64,000 nucleotides of DNA from an uncultured Muribaculaceae bacterium (GTDB lineage Bacteria > Bacteroidota > Bacteroidia > Bacteroidales > Muribaculaceae). Under the pieces are notes generated by a model. That model made no database searches and had not been told where the DNA came from. It saw only the letters and a list, made by a program, of their open reading frames with translations. The stretch spans positions 24,411 through 88,410 of the forward strand of contig CANQWS010000007.1 in assembly GCA_947627615.1 (NCBI GenBank), written 5' to 3'. The position numbers and the translations under genes were made by a program. Below are positions 1 to 6,973 of this stretch, one piece after another (position 1 is the stretch's first letter; each line of letters opens with the position of its first letter).

Positions 1-287
1 CGCATATTCACGATAAGGCTTCGGATTCGGAGAAGCGTTCGGATTTCGTCTTTCCTGCGGATTCCTCGGATGTGAATGACGGCAAGGGTCACTTTCCTTT
101 GAACAGTCTCCGTCGTGCTCGTGCTGCTATCGCTTACGCGAATAAGTATCAGGAGCTTCCTACGTGGTACTCGGGTGATCTTGACCTGAAGGGCTTCGTC
201 GATAAGATTGTGTCGGAGGTCAAGAAGCAGTATCCGTCTATTGAAATTTCCCCGGAGTCTTATATCCCTGCTCCGGATCAGAAATAG
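1..287 (+). CDS. C-terminal part of a protein of unknown function (5' end outside window)
   Basis: The reading frame is open from base 3 to a TAG at 285-287, so the gene begins upstream of the window. The visible 94 residues are rich in charged and Ser/Asp residues at first and then form a compact segment with GKGHFPLNS, RARAAIAYANKY and a Lys-rich helix (VDKIVSEVKKQYP). Short C-terminal segments of this kind occur at the ends of some phage head-related proteins, but I cannot name the family. It is followed at once by a strong terminator, so it is the last gene of its transcript. That coding is real is well supported; function is unknown. Confidence 0.7.
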   Translation, partial: HIHDKASDSEKRSDFVFPADSSDVNDGKGHFPLNSLRRARAAIAYANKYQELPTWYSGDLDLKGFVDKIVSEVKKQYPSIEISPESYIPAPDQK

Positions 288-310
288 GTTGGTATAATTT
301 TTAAGTGAGA

Positions 311-336
311 GGTGGAGTTTCGGCTCCACCTTTTTT
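311..336 (+). terminator. Rho-independent terminator
   Basis: Perfect 7-bp stem GGTGGAG/CTCCACC around a TTTCGG loop, followed by six T. It separates the truncated upstream gene from the early promoter that follows. Confidence 0.9.
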
Positions 337-347
337 ATTGCATTAAT

Positions 348-378
348 TTGTTTATTAAATTAATTATACTTATATTTG
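348..378 (+). promoter_or_regulatory. Host-type (Bacteroidota) early promoter
   Basis: TTG at 348-350 and TATATTTG at 371-378 with 20 bases between, in AT-rich DNA. This fits the known -33/-7 layout (TTTG, TAnnTTTG) of Bacteroidota housekeeping promoters. It is the only promoter seen before the operon that runs to about 6.27 kb, so it probably drives the radical SAM, primase and methylase genes early after infection. Confidence 0.85.
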
Positions 379-421
379 TAGCATGAAGTACGTTGATTGT
401 GCAACTTAATATGCTTTGGTA

Positions 422-856
422 ATGAGTAAGTGTTTGTCATTTGCAGATGTTTATGAGGTGCTGGCGGCGTCTTCTTTTGTTGGCTATGAGTACGGAATCA
501 ACGGTTGCTTTCGTGTATTCTACTCCGGTGCTTCTGCAGAATGTTGTCTTGTGGTTCAGACGCCCTTGTCTGCGTTTCCATCGCGCGATATGCGTGATGT
601 TTCTGTTCGTTCTTTGCGTGTAGGTATTCAGTCGTTTGCCGATCCTGCGCTTGCTACAGATACGTCTCGCTATTTGGAGTTCAAGACTCCGACGTCGTTG
701 CCTTTGGTTTCTCAGGTTGCGACTGTGTTACAAGACCTTTGTGCGTCTTGTCGCGGAGGTCTTCCTAACCGTATGGCTATTGTAGACCAAGCTGTTGCTT
801 CGCTTCAGTCTTTGGGTTTTGTACTTGGTGATTTTCCGATTTATGAAGACGCCTAA
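422..856 (+). CDS. Unknown early protein
   Basis: 144 residues from ATG 422; a TTG two codons upstream is also in frame but less likely. No domain is recognised. The protein is moderately Cys-rich (ECCLVV, LCASC) with no obvious metal-site spacing, and shows no signal peptide or membrane segment. It is the first gene after the host-type promoter and overlaps the next gene by 14 bases, which suggests translational coupling. First position in an early operon is a common place for host-takeover proteins, but that role is inference only. Confidence 0.7.
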   Translation: MSKCLSFADVYEVLAASSFVGYEYGINGCFRVFYSGASAECCLVVQTPLSAFPSRDMRDVSVRSLRVGIQSFADPALATDTSRYLEFKTPTSLPLVSQVATVLQDLCASCRGGLPNRMAIVDQAVASLQSLGFVLGDFPIYEDA

Positions 857-1229
857 ACGTGATACCTTCTTCGCTGATGCTGCTAGGCGGCGTATTGATA
901 ATGAGTTCTGGGTTGCTCCGGATGGCCGCGTTGTTCGCCTTCGTGTGTCGGGCGATCCGGACTGGGATGTCATTTCAAGTATTGTTTCACTGCATGGGGC
1001 TATTGCAGAGCAACAGTTCAGTAATTGCCTCGGTTCTCCGGAGGATTATGCTCGGAAGCTGGGTTGGGTTTCCGTTCAGCTTGATAACGAGTACCGTGCC
1101 CCTCATTGCTACAAAGAGCCTACGCAGTCGCAGATAAATACGATGTTCGATTTTGGTTACGCTCTTAATGATGGTACGGGGTTCTCAATGCTTGGTCCTG
1201 TGTGGTCGTTTCATAAATTGCCGAAGTGA
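843..1229 (+). CDS. Unknown early protein
   Basis: 128 residues from ATG 843, which lies inside the end of the preceding gene; longer in-frame starts would overlap it much further. A basic N-terminus is followed by a beta-rich stretch (FWVAPDGRVVRLRV) and a soluble mixed fold. The family is not recognised. The stop overlaps the next start as TGATG, so the three small genes at 422-1459 look translationally coupled. Confidence 0.7.
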   Translation: MKTPKRDTFFADAARRRIDNEFWVAPDGRVVRLRVSGDPDWDVISSIVSLHGAIAEQQFSNCLGSPEDYARKLGWVSVQLDNEYRAPHCYKEPTQSQINTMFDFGYALNDGTGFSMLGPVWSFHKLPK

Positions 1230-1459
1230 TGAATTGTTCTTTTCTGAAGCGGTTTTCGCGTTCTGCTTTCTTACGGGGTGGAGTCGTCAGTCCCCATAAG
1301 TTCGCCTACCTAGTATTTGAGTGGCGTCGCTTGTCTGTCGAGTTAGGAGCAGACTGGTATGGCCTTGCGTTTGGGCTTCGTCTGTCTTGCTGGGCCGTAC
1401 GAGTTGACTTTTTGGTTTTCAACTTTGAGGTTTCTTTGGTTTCGGAGGATGAGTCATAG
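1229..1459 (+). CDS. Small unknown early protein
   Basis: 76 residues from ATG 1229, sharing bases with the stop of the previous gene (TGATG). Basic N-terminus and an aromatic, hydrophobic middle (WYGLAFGLRLSCWAVRV), but not a clear membrane helix. The gap to the radical SAM gene is 9 bases. No family recognised. Confidence 0.6.
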   Translation: MNCSFLKRFSRSAFLRGGVVSPHKFAYLVFEWRRLSVELGADWYGLAFGLRLSCWAVRVDFLVFNFEVSLVSEDES

Positions 1460-1468
1460 GGTTGGTGC

Positions 1469-4252
1469 ATGATGATACGTTCGGTGCGGTTTATAGAGTC
1501 TTATTATAAGGTCCTGCATAACGGTTGTGAGTTTTACAACCGGGATGCAGGTCTTATGACGTCTGATGATTTTAAGTCTTCGGATGTCAAGTGGCTCATT
1601 GTGTTTCCGTCTTCGTCGTTCGACAAGGATAATTCGATGACGCCTACGGTTCTGTTGGACTTTGTTCGCAGTTCGTGTCCGGGTGTCTTCATTGACTTTG
1701 CTTTTCTGCCTTGCCGGGATGACATTCGGTGGTATGATAAGGAGAGTATGCCTTACGCTATTGGTGTATCATCCCATCTGGACGCTTCTCACTTTGACAT
1801 TGTAGGCTTTAGTATTTCGTGTTTGTATGAGATTCCGGTAGTTCCGTGGATGCTTCAGTCTTTCTCGCGCTGCGATAAGCCTATTCCTCTTTCGTGGTCG
1901 GAGCGGAGTAAGTATAATATTGATGAGCTTCCGGTCATCTATGCGGGCGGTGCTTCTGTGGTCTACTCAGACATTTTGTTTGGCGACTTAGGCGATGGTC
2001 GCAAGAGCTATCTGGATTTCATGCATCTGGGTCAGGTCTGGTCCCAGACTCGCCTACTGCAGCTCATGTTGAATAAGAAGTACAAGAATCCGATTCGTAT
2101 TGGTCGTGTTCCTTATCTTCTTTGGGAGCGTGGTGATCGTCATTGCTATATGCCGCAGGCTTATGATATTGTCTTTGATGGTTGTCGTGTAGTATCGGTT
2201 ACGCCGACGTCATCTTCCGTCCCTTCGTCGGTTGTTTTTAATACGGGTCAGGAGAAGCCGTCGGGGCTTCTTGGTGCTTCTCGGGGTTATCTTCGTGGTT
2301 CGGGTGGCAACGCGGGGCTGGCTATGGTCTCTGCTGCGGAGGGTTGTGGCTTTACGGGTAACTGTACCTTTTGTGCCGAGGGTCACATTGCGGGGGGCTT
2401 GCATGAGGAGTCGCAGGATGATATTGTTCGTATGGCCCGGGCAGCTAAGATATCGTCGGGTGCGGATACGGTTAAGCTTGCGTCTTACAATTTGAATTAT
2501 CTTACGGATTGGAAAGGCACGGTTGCTAGGGTTCAGGAGGTTTTTCCTACTGTTTCCTTCAGCAATATGCGGATGGAGGAACTTGGTCGGGATGAGGATG
2601 CTATGGAGCTGCTTTTTCAGCTAGGGTTCCGTCGCGGCACTGCTCCTATTGAGGGTATTAGTCCTCGTATTCGTAATGGGTATTATAACAAGGGCTTGTC
2701 CGAGGAGGCGCTGGATTCTTACATGCGTTTCATGGTTCATAGGGGTTGTTTGGACATCAAGGTTGGTATTGTCCTTTGCGGCCTTGAGGAGGGTGCTGAT
2801 TGGCAGTGGTTGTATGACTTCACTAAGCGTTGGAAGGACTACGCTGCTTCCCGCGGGGGTAAGCTACCTATTCGGTATCGTTGTACGCCTTTGGTTCAGT
2901 ATCCTTTGACGCCTATGGAGTATACGGCTAAGTCCGCCGCTCGCATTAGTTATGAGGATGGTGAGTGGGTTCCACGGTATTGGTTTGACAAGTTTGCTGC
3001 GGAGCTTGATACGCGCATTCAGGTTAACGGCTATCGTTACAGTACGTTGCTGGAGCAGGTTTTTGTGAGCTTGGGTCGTAAGATGACTTCGTCCTTGCAG
3101 TCGGTTTTGTCTTCCGGGCATTTCCTGTACAACATGCGCGCTTTGACTACTTCGTCTTTTATGGATGATATCCGTTCGGTTATTTCCGCCGATGCTGCAT
3201 CTTTCTTTGAGATGCCGGATATTGATTCCTATGTTTCCATTCTGTCGGCGGTGTCCTCTCCTTTTTCAGAGGTTTGTAAGTTGCAGGGACGTAACATCCA
3301 GTCGGGGCTTTCGGCGCTTCCTATGAGTCGTTGCCTTCGTACTAATGCAGTAGATCGCCTTACATGCTATGAGAAGATTTCAGGGGGTTGTACGGGGTGT
3401 TTTGGGAAGGCTGCCTCCTTGCGTCCATTTAACCGTCAGTTGCTATCTTCGGTCACTTCGAAGGATATTCTTGCCGTTGTTAAGCCAGAAACGGTCCAAA
3501 CGCTTCGTTTCAGGATAAAGAGGTATGGTTACGCCACAGTTTTAAATCCGCGTCATACAGCGCATATTTTGGCCTCGGCATTAATGCAGCATTCTGAGGT
3601 ATTGGCTGCGTCCTTTATTCGTGTTTCGAAGATTCATTCCATGTATGGTCAGTCTTATGCGGATAGTCATTGGGATGTTAGTGGGAGTCAGTTAGTAGAC
3701 CTTGAGTTTAGGACATTGCTTTCTGCCGATGAAGTTAATGCGGCGATTGCATCTGCGAATTCGGTGCTACGCTCTTTTGTGATTTTGGGTTTCTCAGATG
3801 GGAGTCTTGATTCCGGCATCGAGTTATCAGACATGAATGTCTTTACATTCCGGTCGGATTTGCCTTTGGAGGTTTGGGATTTCGTTTTGCCGGAGTACGA
3901 TGGTTCTGTCATGGTCCTTGAGGGTGACAAGTATTATCCTCGTCTTTTGAAGTCGGGGCCGTTATCTGCCCCGGTTGTTGGGGGTGCTTCGGGAGGTTCG
4001 AAGGGTGTCTTCGTGCTTCCGGTCCGTTGCAATCCGTGGTACTATCTTCGTGCTGTTTTGCGTCCTAAGCGAGTACATCCCAATAAACTTTATAGAGATA
4101 CGTTTATTGACTGCGTTACAACGGTTAGGGTTAGGGATTATGCTGCTTGTAGTGGCTGTGGTTCCTCGAATGCCGTTTATGATATAGGTTCGGGTAAGTC
4201 TTATAACTTCTGCACGAGTTGTTTGACGAAGTTGTTATTGAAGAAGCTGTGA
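1469..4252 (+). CDS. Large radical SAM enzyme with N-terminal Rossmann-like domain
   Basis: 927 residues. Residues about 60-200 resemble the cobalamin-binding-like Rossmann domain found before many radical SAM barrels (DIVGFSISCLYE near 110-121, PVIYAGGASVV near 155). The cluster motif is C293-x5-C299-x2-C302, spaced wider than the usual CX3CX2C. A barrel-like region follows (VKLASYNLNYL, MRMEELGRDEDAM, IKVGIVLCGLE). Near 655 there is another Cys group (CTGCFGKA), and the C-terminus holds a zinc-ribbon-like pair CSGC...CTSC at about 894-918. Radical SAM enzymes use a [4Fe-4S] cluster and S-adenosylmethionine for radical chemistry; the substrate is unknown. Sitting between small early genes and replication genes suggests a nucleic-acid or host-factor modification role (inference). 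Confidence 0.8.
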   Translation: MMIRSVRFIESYYKVLHNGCEFYNRDAGLMTSDDFKSSDVKWLIVFPSSSFDKDNSMTPTVLLDFVRSSCPGVFIDFAFLPCRDDIRWYDKESMPYAIGVSSHLDASHFDIVGFSISCLYEIPVVPWMLQSFSRCDKPIPLSWSERSKYNIDELPVIYAGGASVVYSDILFGDLGDGRKSYLDFMHLGQVWSQTRLLQLMLNKKYKNPIRIGRVPYLLWERGDRHCYMPQAYDIVFDGCRVVSVTPTSSSVPSSVVFNTGQEKPSGLLGASRGYLRGSGGNAGLAMVSAAEGCGFTGNCTFCAEGHIAGGLHEESQDDIVRMARAAKISSGADTVKLASYNLNYLTDWKGTVARVQEVFPTVSFSNMRMEELGRDEDAMELLFQLGFRRGTAPIEGISPRIRNGYYNKGLSEEALDSYMRFMVHRGCLDIKVGIVLCGLEEGADWQWLYDFTKRWKDYAASRGGKLPIRYRCTPLVQYPLTPMEYTAKSAARISYEDGEWVPRYWFDKFAAELDTRIQVNGYRYSTLLEQVFVSLGRKMTSSLQSVLSSGHFLYNMRALTTSSFMDDIRSVISADAASFFEMPDIDSYVSILSAVSSPFSEVCKLQGRNIQSGLSALPMSRCLRTNAVDRLTCYEKISGGCTGCFGKAASLRPFNRQLLSSVTSKDILAVVKPETVQTLRFRIKRYGYATVLNPRHTAHILASALMQHSEVLAASFIRVSKIHSMYGQSYADSHWDVSGSQLVDLEFRTLLSADEVNAAIASANSVLRSFVILGFSDGSLDSGIELSDMNVFTFRSDLPLEVWDFVLPEYDGSVMVLEGDKYYPRLLKSGPLSAPVVGGASGGSKGVFVLPVRCNPWYYLRAVLRPKRVHPNKLYRDTFIDCVTTVRVRDYAACSGCGSSNAVYDIGSGKSYNFCTSCLTKLLLKKL

Positions 4253-4554
4253 GTGAGTTTGATCGTGAGTTAGTGAACAGCCTGCAGTGGCTTATTGCGA
4301 GTTTGTGTATACGTCACCATTCTTTGTTGCGGGGGAAATCCGTAACCCGGAGTTTTGGTTTTGCCGACTTCGGCGTTTATGGGACGATACGTTTTACGCG
4401 CTACTCTGCGGATAATTACTCAATGACGGGTGTTTTCAGTGGTAACGGTCCGGATCAGTTTGGCGAGTTGGTCATTCCTTATTGCCCTTACGTGGGTTTT
4501 GATGAGTACGCTCGCAATTTTGTTGATTTTATAAAAGAAAAAGTTTTAGTTTGA
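4249..4554 (+). CDS. Unknown early protein
   Basis: About 101 residues if translation starts at GTG 4249, which overlaps the stop of the radical SAM gene (GTGA); a TTG at 4219 would add 10 residues inside that gene. No motif recognised. The mix of aromatic and Gly residues (FGFADFGVYGTIRFTRY) suggests a beta-rich soluble protein. The overlap implies coupled translation with the radical SAM enzyme, so it could be a partner protein, but nothing in the sequence proves this. Confidence 0.6.
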   Translation: MSEFDRELVNSLQWLIASLCIRHHSLLRGKSVTRSFGFADFGVYGTIRFTRYSADNYSMTGVFSGNGPDQFGELVIPYCPYVGFDEYARNFVDFIKEKVLV

Positions 4555-4557
4555 GTA

Positions 4558-4872
4558 ATGGGAAGAAGTGTTTCTCGTGAGAGTGTTGAGGTTCGTCCGG
4601 GTTTTTCCGTTGATATGACGGGCCAGCAGCGAGCTTTTTGGTCTACGCTTACGTCGGTTCCGGTTGGGGATCAAGTGTCCACGGAGGAGCTTTGTACGAA
4701 GCTGGATATTGAGATTCGCAATTTGCGTGTCTTGAAGAACAAGGTCGGGCGACTGGTATCACCTGCTTATATCATTAAGAGTAAGTGGGGTGGCTTTTAC
4801 AGTTTGGTTCCGGTTTCGGATCAGGCTGCGGAGTCTACATCGACCGTTGCTTCGGAGTCGGTTTCGGAGTAG
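4558..4872 (+). CDS. Winged-helix-like DNA-binding protein
   Basis: 104 residues. Residues about 22-82 read like a winged helix: an initial helix (QQRAFWSTLTSV), a helix-turn-helix-like part (VSTEELCTKLDIEIRNLRVL), then a Lys-rich recognition-like helix and a wing ending in GGFYSLVP, similar in layout to OmpR/PhoB C-terminal domains. The C-terminal 20 residues are Ser/Glu-rich and disordered. It lies between an unknown protein and the primase TOPRIM gene, so it may bind origin or promoter DNA. The fold is inferred from pattern only. Confidence 0.55.
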   Translation: MGRSVSRESVEVRPGFSVDMTGQQRAFWSTLTSVPVGDQVSTEELCTKLDIEIRNLRVLKNKVGRLVSPAYIIKSKWGGFYSLVPVSDQAAESTSTVASESVSE

Positions 4873-4881
4873 TGGTGTTCT

Positions 4882-5487
4882 ATGAATCTTCCGGTGAGTC
4901 ATATATGTCTACCTCCGGGGTTTCGTCACAAAAATTACCAGTGGTTGAAGTTGCTGGAGTTGTGGGGCGGTATTCGTGGTGGTGTTGAGGTTCGTGAGAA
5001 CTTCATTACGGACAATTTGGCTGTAGATGTTTTGGAGCATCTGCCGTGTGCATCGGGGGATCGTATTTCCTTTTGGTATACCCGAGACGTTGGGGGTCGT
5101 GGCAAAAATACTTCCGTTGACTACTTTGGTTTGGTAGGTTTATCCTTGTTGAACTTGTCGGACCGTCGTGTCATTATTACGGAGGGTGTTTCTGATTATT
5201 TGTCTGCTAAGTTGTGTTACCCGACCTTCAACGTTCTTGGGTTTACTTCTCTTGGTGGCAATTCGAAGGCTACCCGTATTGTCTTGTCGTTGTTCGACGA
5301 GCTTTATTATTTTGCGGATAATGACATGGATAAGCATGGGTTTAATACGGGTTTGCGTGCCGGGGGCAACGTTTTGAATTTTTATATGCGTCATGGTAAG
5401 CGTGTCCATGTTTTGACACCGAATTTGCCTTATAAGGATACGACGCAGCAGTTTCTGGCAGACTTGGCGTTCGCGTTTAACAGTTAG
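4882..5487 (+). CDS. Primase TOPRIM-domain protein (DnaG-like, no zinc finger)
   Basis: 201 residues. The TOPRIM signature is clear: E101 in IITEGVSDY, a strand-turn (VLGFTSLGG), and the acidic triad D146-N-D148-M-D150 in ADNDMDKHG, followed by KDTTQQF, which matches the KDxND-like tail of DnaG TOPRIM domains. These residues bind the metals used to make RNA primers. The N-terminal zinc-binding CHC2 domain of normal DnaG/T7-type primases is absent here; a separate CHC2-like protein is encoded at 63.0 kb. It sits directly before the methylase in the early operon. Confidence 0.8.
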   Translation: MNLPVSHICLPPGFRHKNYQWLKLLELWGGIRGGVEVRENFITDNLAVDVLEHLPCASGDRISFWYTRDVGGRGKNTSVDYFGLVGLSLLNLSDRRVIITEGVSDYLSAKLCYPTFNVLGFTSLGGNSKATRIVLSLFDELYYFADNDMDKHGFNTGLRAGGNVLNFYMRHGKRVHVLTPNLPYKDTTQQFLADLAFAFNS

Positions 5488-5496
5488 GTTTCTTTT

Positions 5497-6273
5497 ATGG
5501 TTTACATGGGGTCTAAGGCGGCTTTGGTTTCGGAGCTTGGTCCTATTCTAAAGTCGCATTTGGTTTCGGATTCTCAGTGGTACATTGAGTGTTTTATGGG
5601 TGGTGGCAATATGATTTCTATGATCGACCATCCTTTGCGCTGGGGTAATGACTACAATGATCTTCTGCCGGAGATGTTTTCGTATCTTCAGTCGAAGGTC
5701 TATTTTGATGAGCGCACTTGTGAGTGGTGCTTTCCGGAGGATACTTTCCCCACGGAGGTATCTAAGGAGGAGTATATCTACATGCGTGGTCATAAGGAGG
5801 AGTTTCCGAAGTGGCTTGTGGCCTACGTTGGTTTCTGCTGTTCGTTTAAGGCTACGTTTTTTCAGGGTTATGCGGGTAAGATGTATCAGGATCGGAATCG
5901 CGCTTCTATTTTCAAGCAGTTCACGGCGCAGTATCATAACGGTATGCGGGGTGTTAAGCTGACTGCTGGGGATTATCGTGATATGGATATTCCTCGTGGG
6001 TCCTTGTTGTACCTCGATCCGCCTTACGCCAATACGAGTGCTTATAAGTCTAGTGCAGGTTCTATTAATAAGTTCGATCATCCTGCGTTCTATCGTTGGT
6101 GTGTTTCACAGGTTAAGGACAATGAGTGTTCTGTGTTTTTGTCGGAGTATACGAAGCCGGATTACGGTACATGGGATACGGTTTGGCAGCAGATCAAGTT
6201 TAATAACATGTACTCGGGTGGTGGTCCTAAGCCGTTTAATGTAGAGAAGCTGTTTCGTTGCATAGGTGAATAA
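5497..6273 (+). CDS. dam: DNA adenine N6-methyltransferase (Dam/D12 class)
   Basis: 258 residues, the usual size for D12-class enzymes. It has the N-terminal YMGSKAAL (SAM site and target contacts), the FMGGGNM motif at 33-39 and the catalytic DPPY at 174-177 (LLYLDPPYAN). It transfers a methyl group to adenine N6; the target site is not readable from sequence. No restriction partner is adjacent, so it is probably a solitary phage methylase protecting phage DNA or marking replication, as in T4 Dam. It is the last gene of the early operon before a new promoter. Confidence 0.9.
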   Translation: MVYMGSKAALVSELGPILKSHLVSDSQWYIECFMGGGNMISMIDHPLRWGNDYNDLLPEMFSYLQSKVYFDERTCEWCFPEDTFPTEVSKEEYIYMRGHKEEFPKWLVAYVGFCCSFKATFFQGYAGKMYQDRNRASIFKQFTAQYHNGMRGVKLTAGDYRDMDIPRGSLLYLDPPYANTSAYKSSAGSINKFDHPAFYRWCVSQVKDNECSVFLSEYTKPDYGTWDTVWQQIKFNNMYSGGGPKPFNVEKLFRCIGE

Positions 6274-6287
6274 TTCTCGGAATTCAT

Positions 6288-6318
6288 TTGGATTATTAAA
6301 TTAACTTTCTTATCTTTG
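6288..6318 (+). promoter_or_regulatory. Host-type (Bacteroidota) promoter
   Basis: TTG at 6288-6290 and TATCTTTG at 6311-6318, 20 bases apart. It lies in the 90-base gap after the methylase gene and precedes the small membrane protein and dnaX. Confidence 0.85.
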
Positions 6319-6363
6319 TGTTGTAGAAATAGTTCTATAGATAATTTAATATGGATTTGAATT

Positions 6364-6594
6364 ATGGGTGCTGTCAACAAGGATTTGGCTTTGTTCTTTG
6401 AGTTTTTAGCTCAGGAAGGAGTTACGGCTCAGTTTTTCGAGAATTGGGTTCCCAACGATCCAATAACCACCGCCGTCGGTGGTTGGAGCTTGGTCGGATC
6501 TACCGTAGGATTAGCAATCATCGCGACGATTATCAGTGGCGCTTGGCACATGAGTTATGTCGTCGTTATTCTACGATCTGCTTGGAGACACTAA
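6364..6594 (+). CDS. Small membrane protein, C-terminus replaced by an insertion
   Basis: 76 residues from ATG 6364. Residues about 42-59 (LVGSTVGLAIIATIISGA) form one convincing transmembrane helix after a soluble amphipathic part. From about base 6540 the DNA becomes a tnpB fragment in another frame, so the last 16 residues (including HMSYVVVILRSAWRH) are probably foreign and the original protein may have been longer. It has its own host-type promoter. An 8-bp inverted repeat (ACCACCG/CGGTGGT) lies inside the coding region at about 6467-6484. Confidence 0.55.
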   Translation: MGAVNKDLALFFEFLAQEGVTAQFFENWVPNDPITTAVGGWSLVGSTVGLAIIATIISGAWHMSYVVVILRSAWRH

Positions 6595-6935
6595 GCCTTG
6601 ACGGGATGCGCCGGTTGTGGGGTCGCAAGGTTTCGGATCTCAGCCACGCATCGTTCGTGTCTCGCTTGGAACACGTAGCTACTAAGTACAACACTAAGGT
6701 TGCGCATGTTGACAAGTGGTTTGCGAGTAGCAAGACGTGTAGTTGTTGCGGGTACGTTAATAAGGAGCTTCGTTTGGTTGCTCGATCGTGGGTTTGTCCA
6801 CAATGTGGTACGCACCATGATCGTGATCTAAACGCGGCGTTAAACATTAAGCGTTCGGGCATGGGCGCGTTGATTAGTGGTTGTAAGTCCGCTTCGGCGG
6901 CCGCCATGCTTGAGTCAAGAATCCAGCGGCTTTAG
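6540..6935 (+). pseudogene. tnpB remnant (C-terminal third, IS200/IS605 type)
   Basis: Only the C-terminal about 130 residues of a TnpB-like protein remain: a helix with ICLETLSLDGM (position of the RuvC-II Glu), the zinc pair CSCC...CPQC and the RuvC-III segment HDRDLNAALNIKRSG. The N-terminal domain and RuvC-I are missing, and the frame opens upstream without a proper start. It differs from the two intact tnpB genes of this window (other C-terminus, other end sequence). After the stop comes an IS-end hairpin CGGCTTTAGCCG and a tail ending GTATGTCAATC that recurs at 54.1 kb. It is a dead relic lodged before dnaX. Confidence 0.8.
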
Positions 6936-6957
6936 CCGCGGGAGTATGTCAATCTAT

Positions 6958-6973
6958 AAAATTGTATGCAATC
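6958..6973 (+). repeat. IS-end-like sequence overlapping the dnaX start codon
   Basis: AAAATTGTATGCAATC is the exact reverse complement of the left-end sequence of the intact TnpB element at 23.94 kb. The ATG inside it (6966) is the apparent start of dnaX. Confidence 0.6.

Noticed and set aside
5548..6081. 177-codon minus-strand frame
   Set aside because: Antisense shadow of the DNA methylase, which has complete catalytic motifs.
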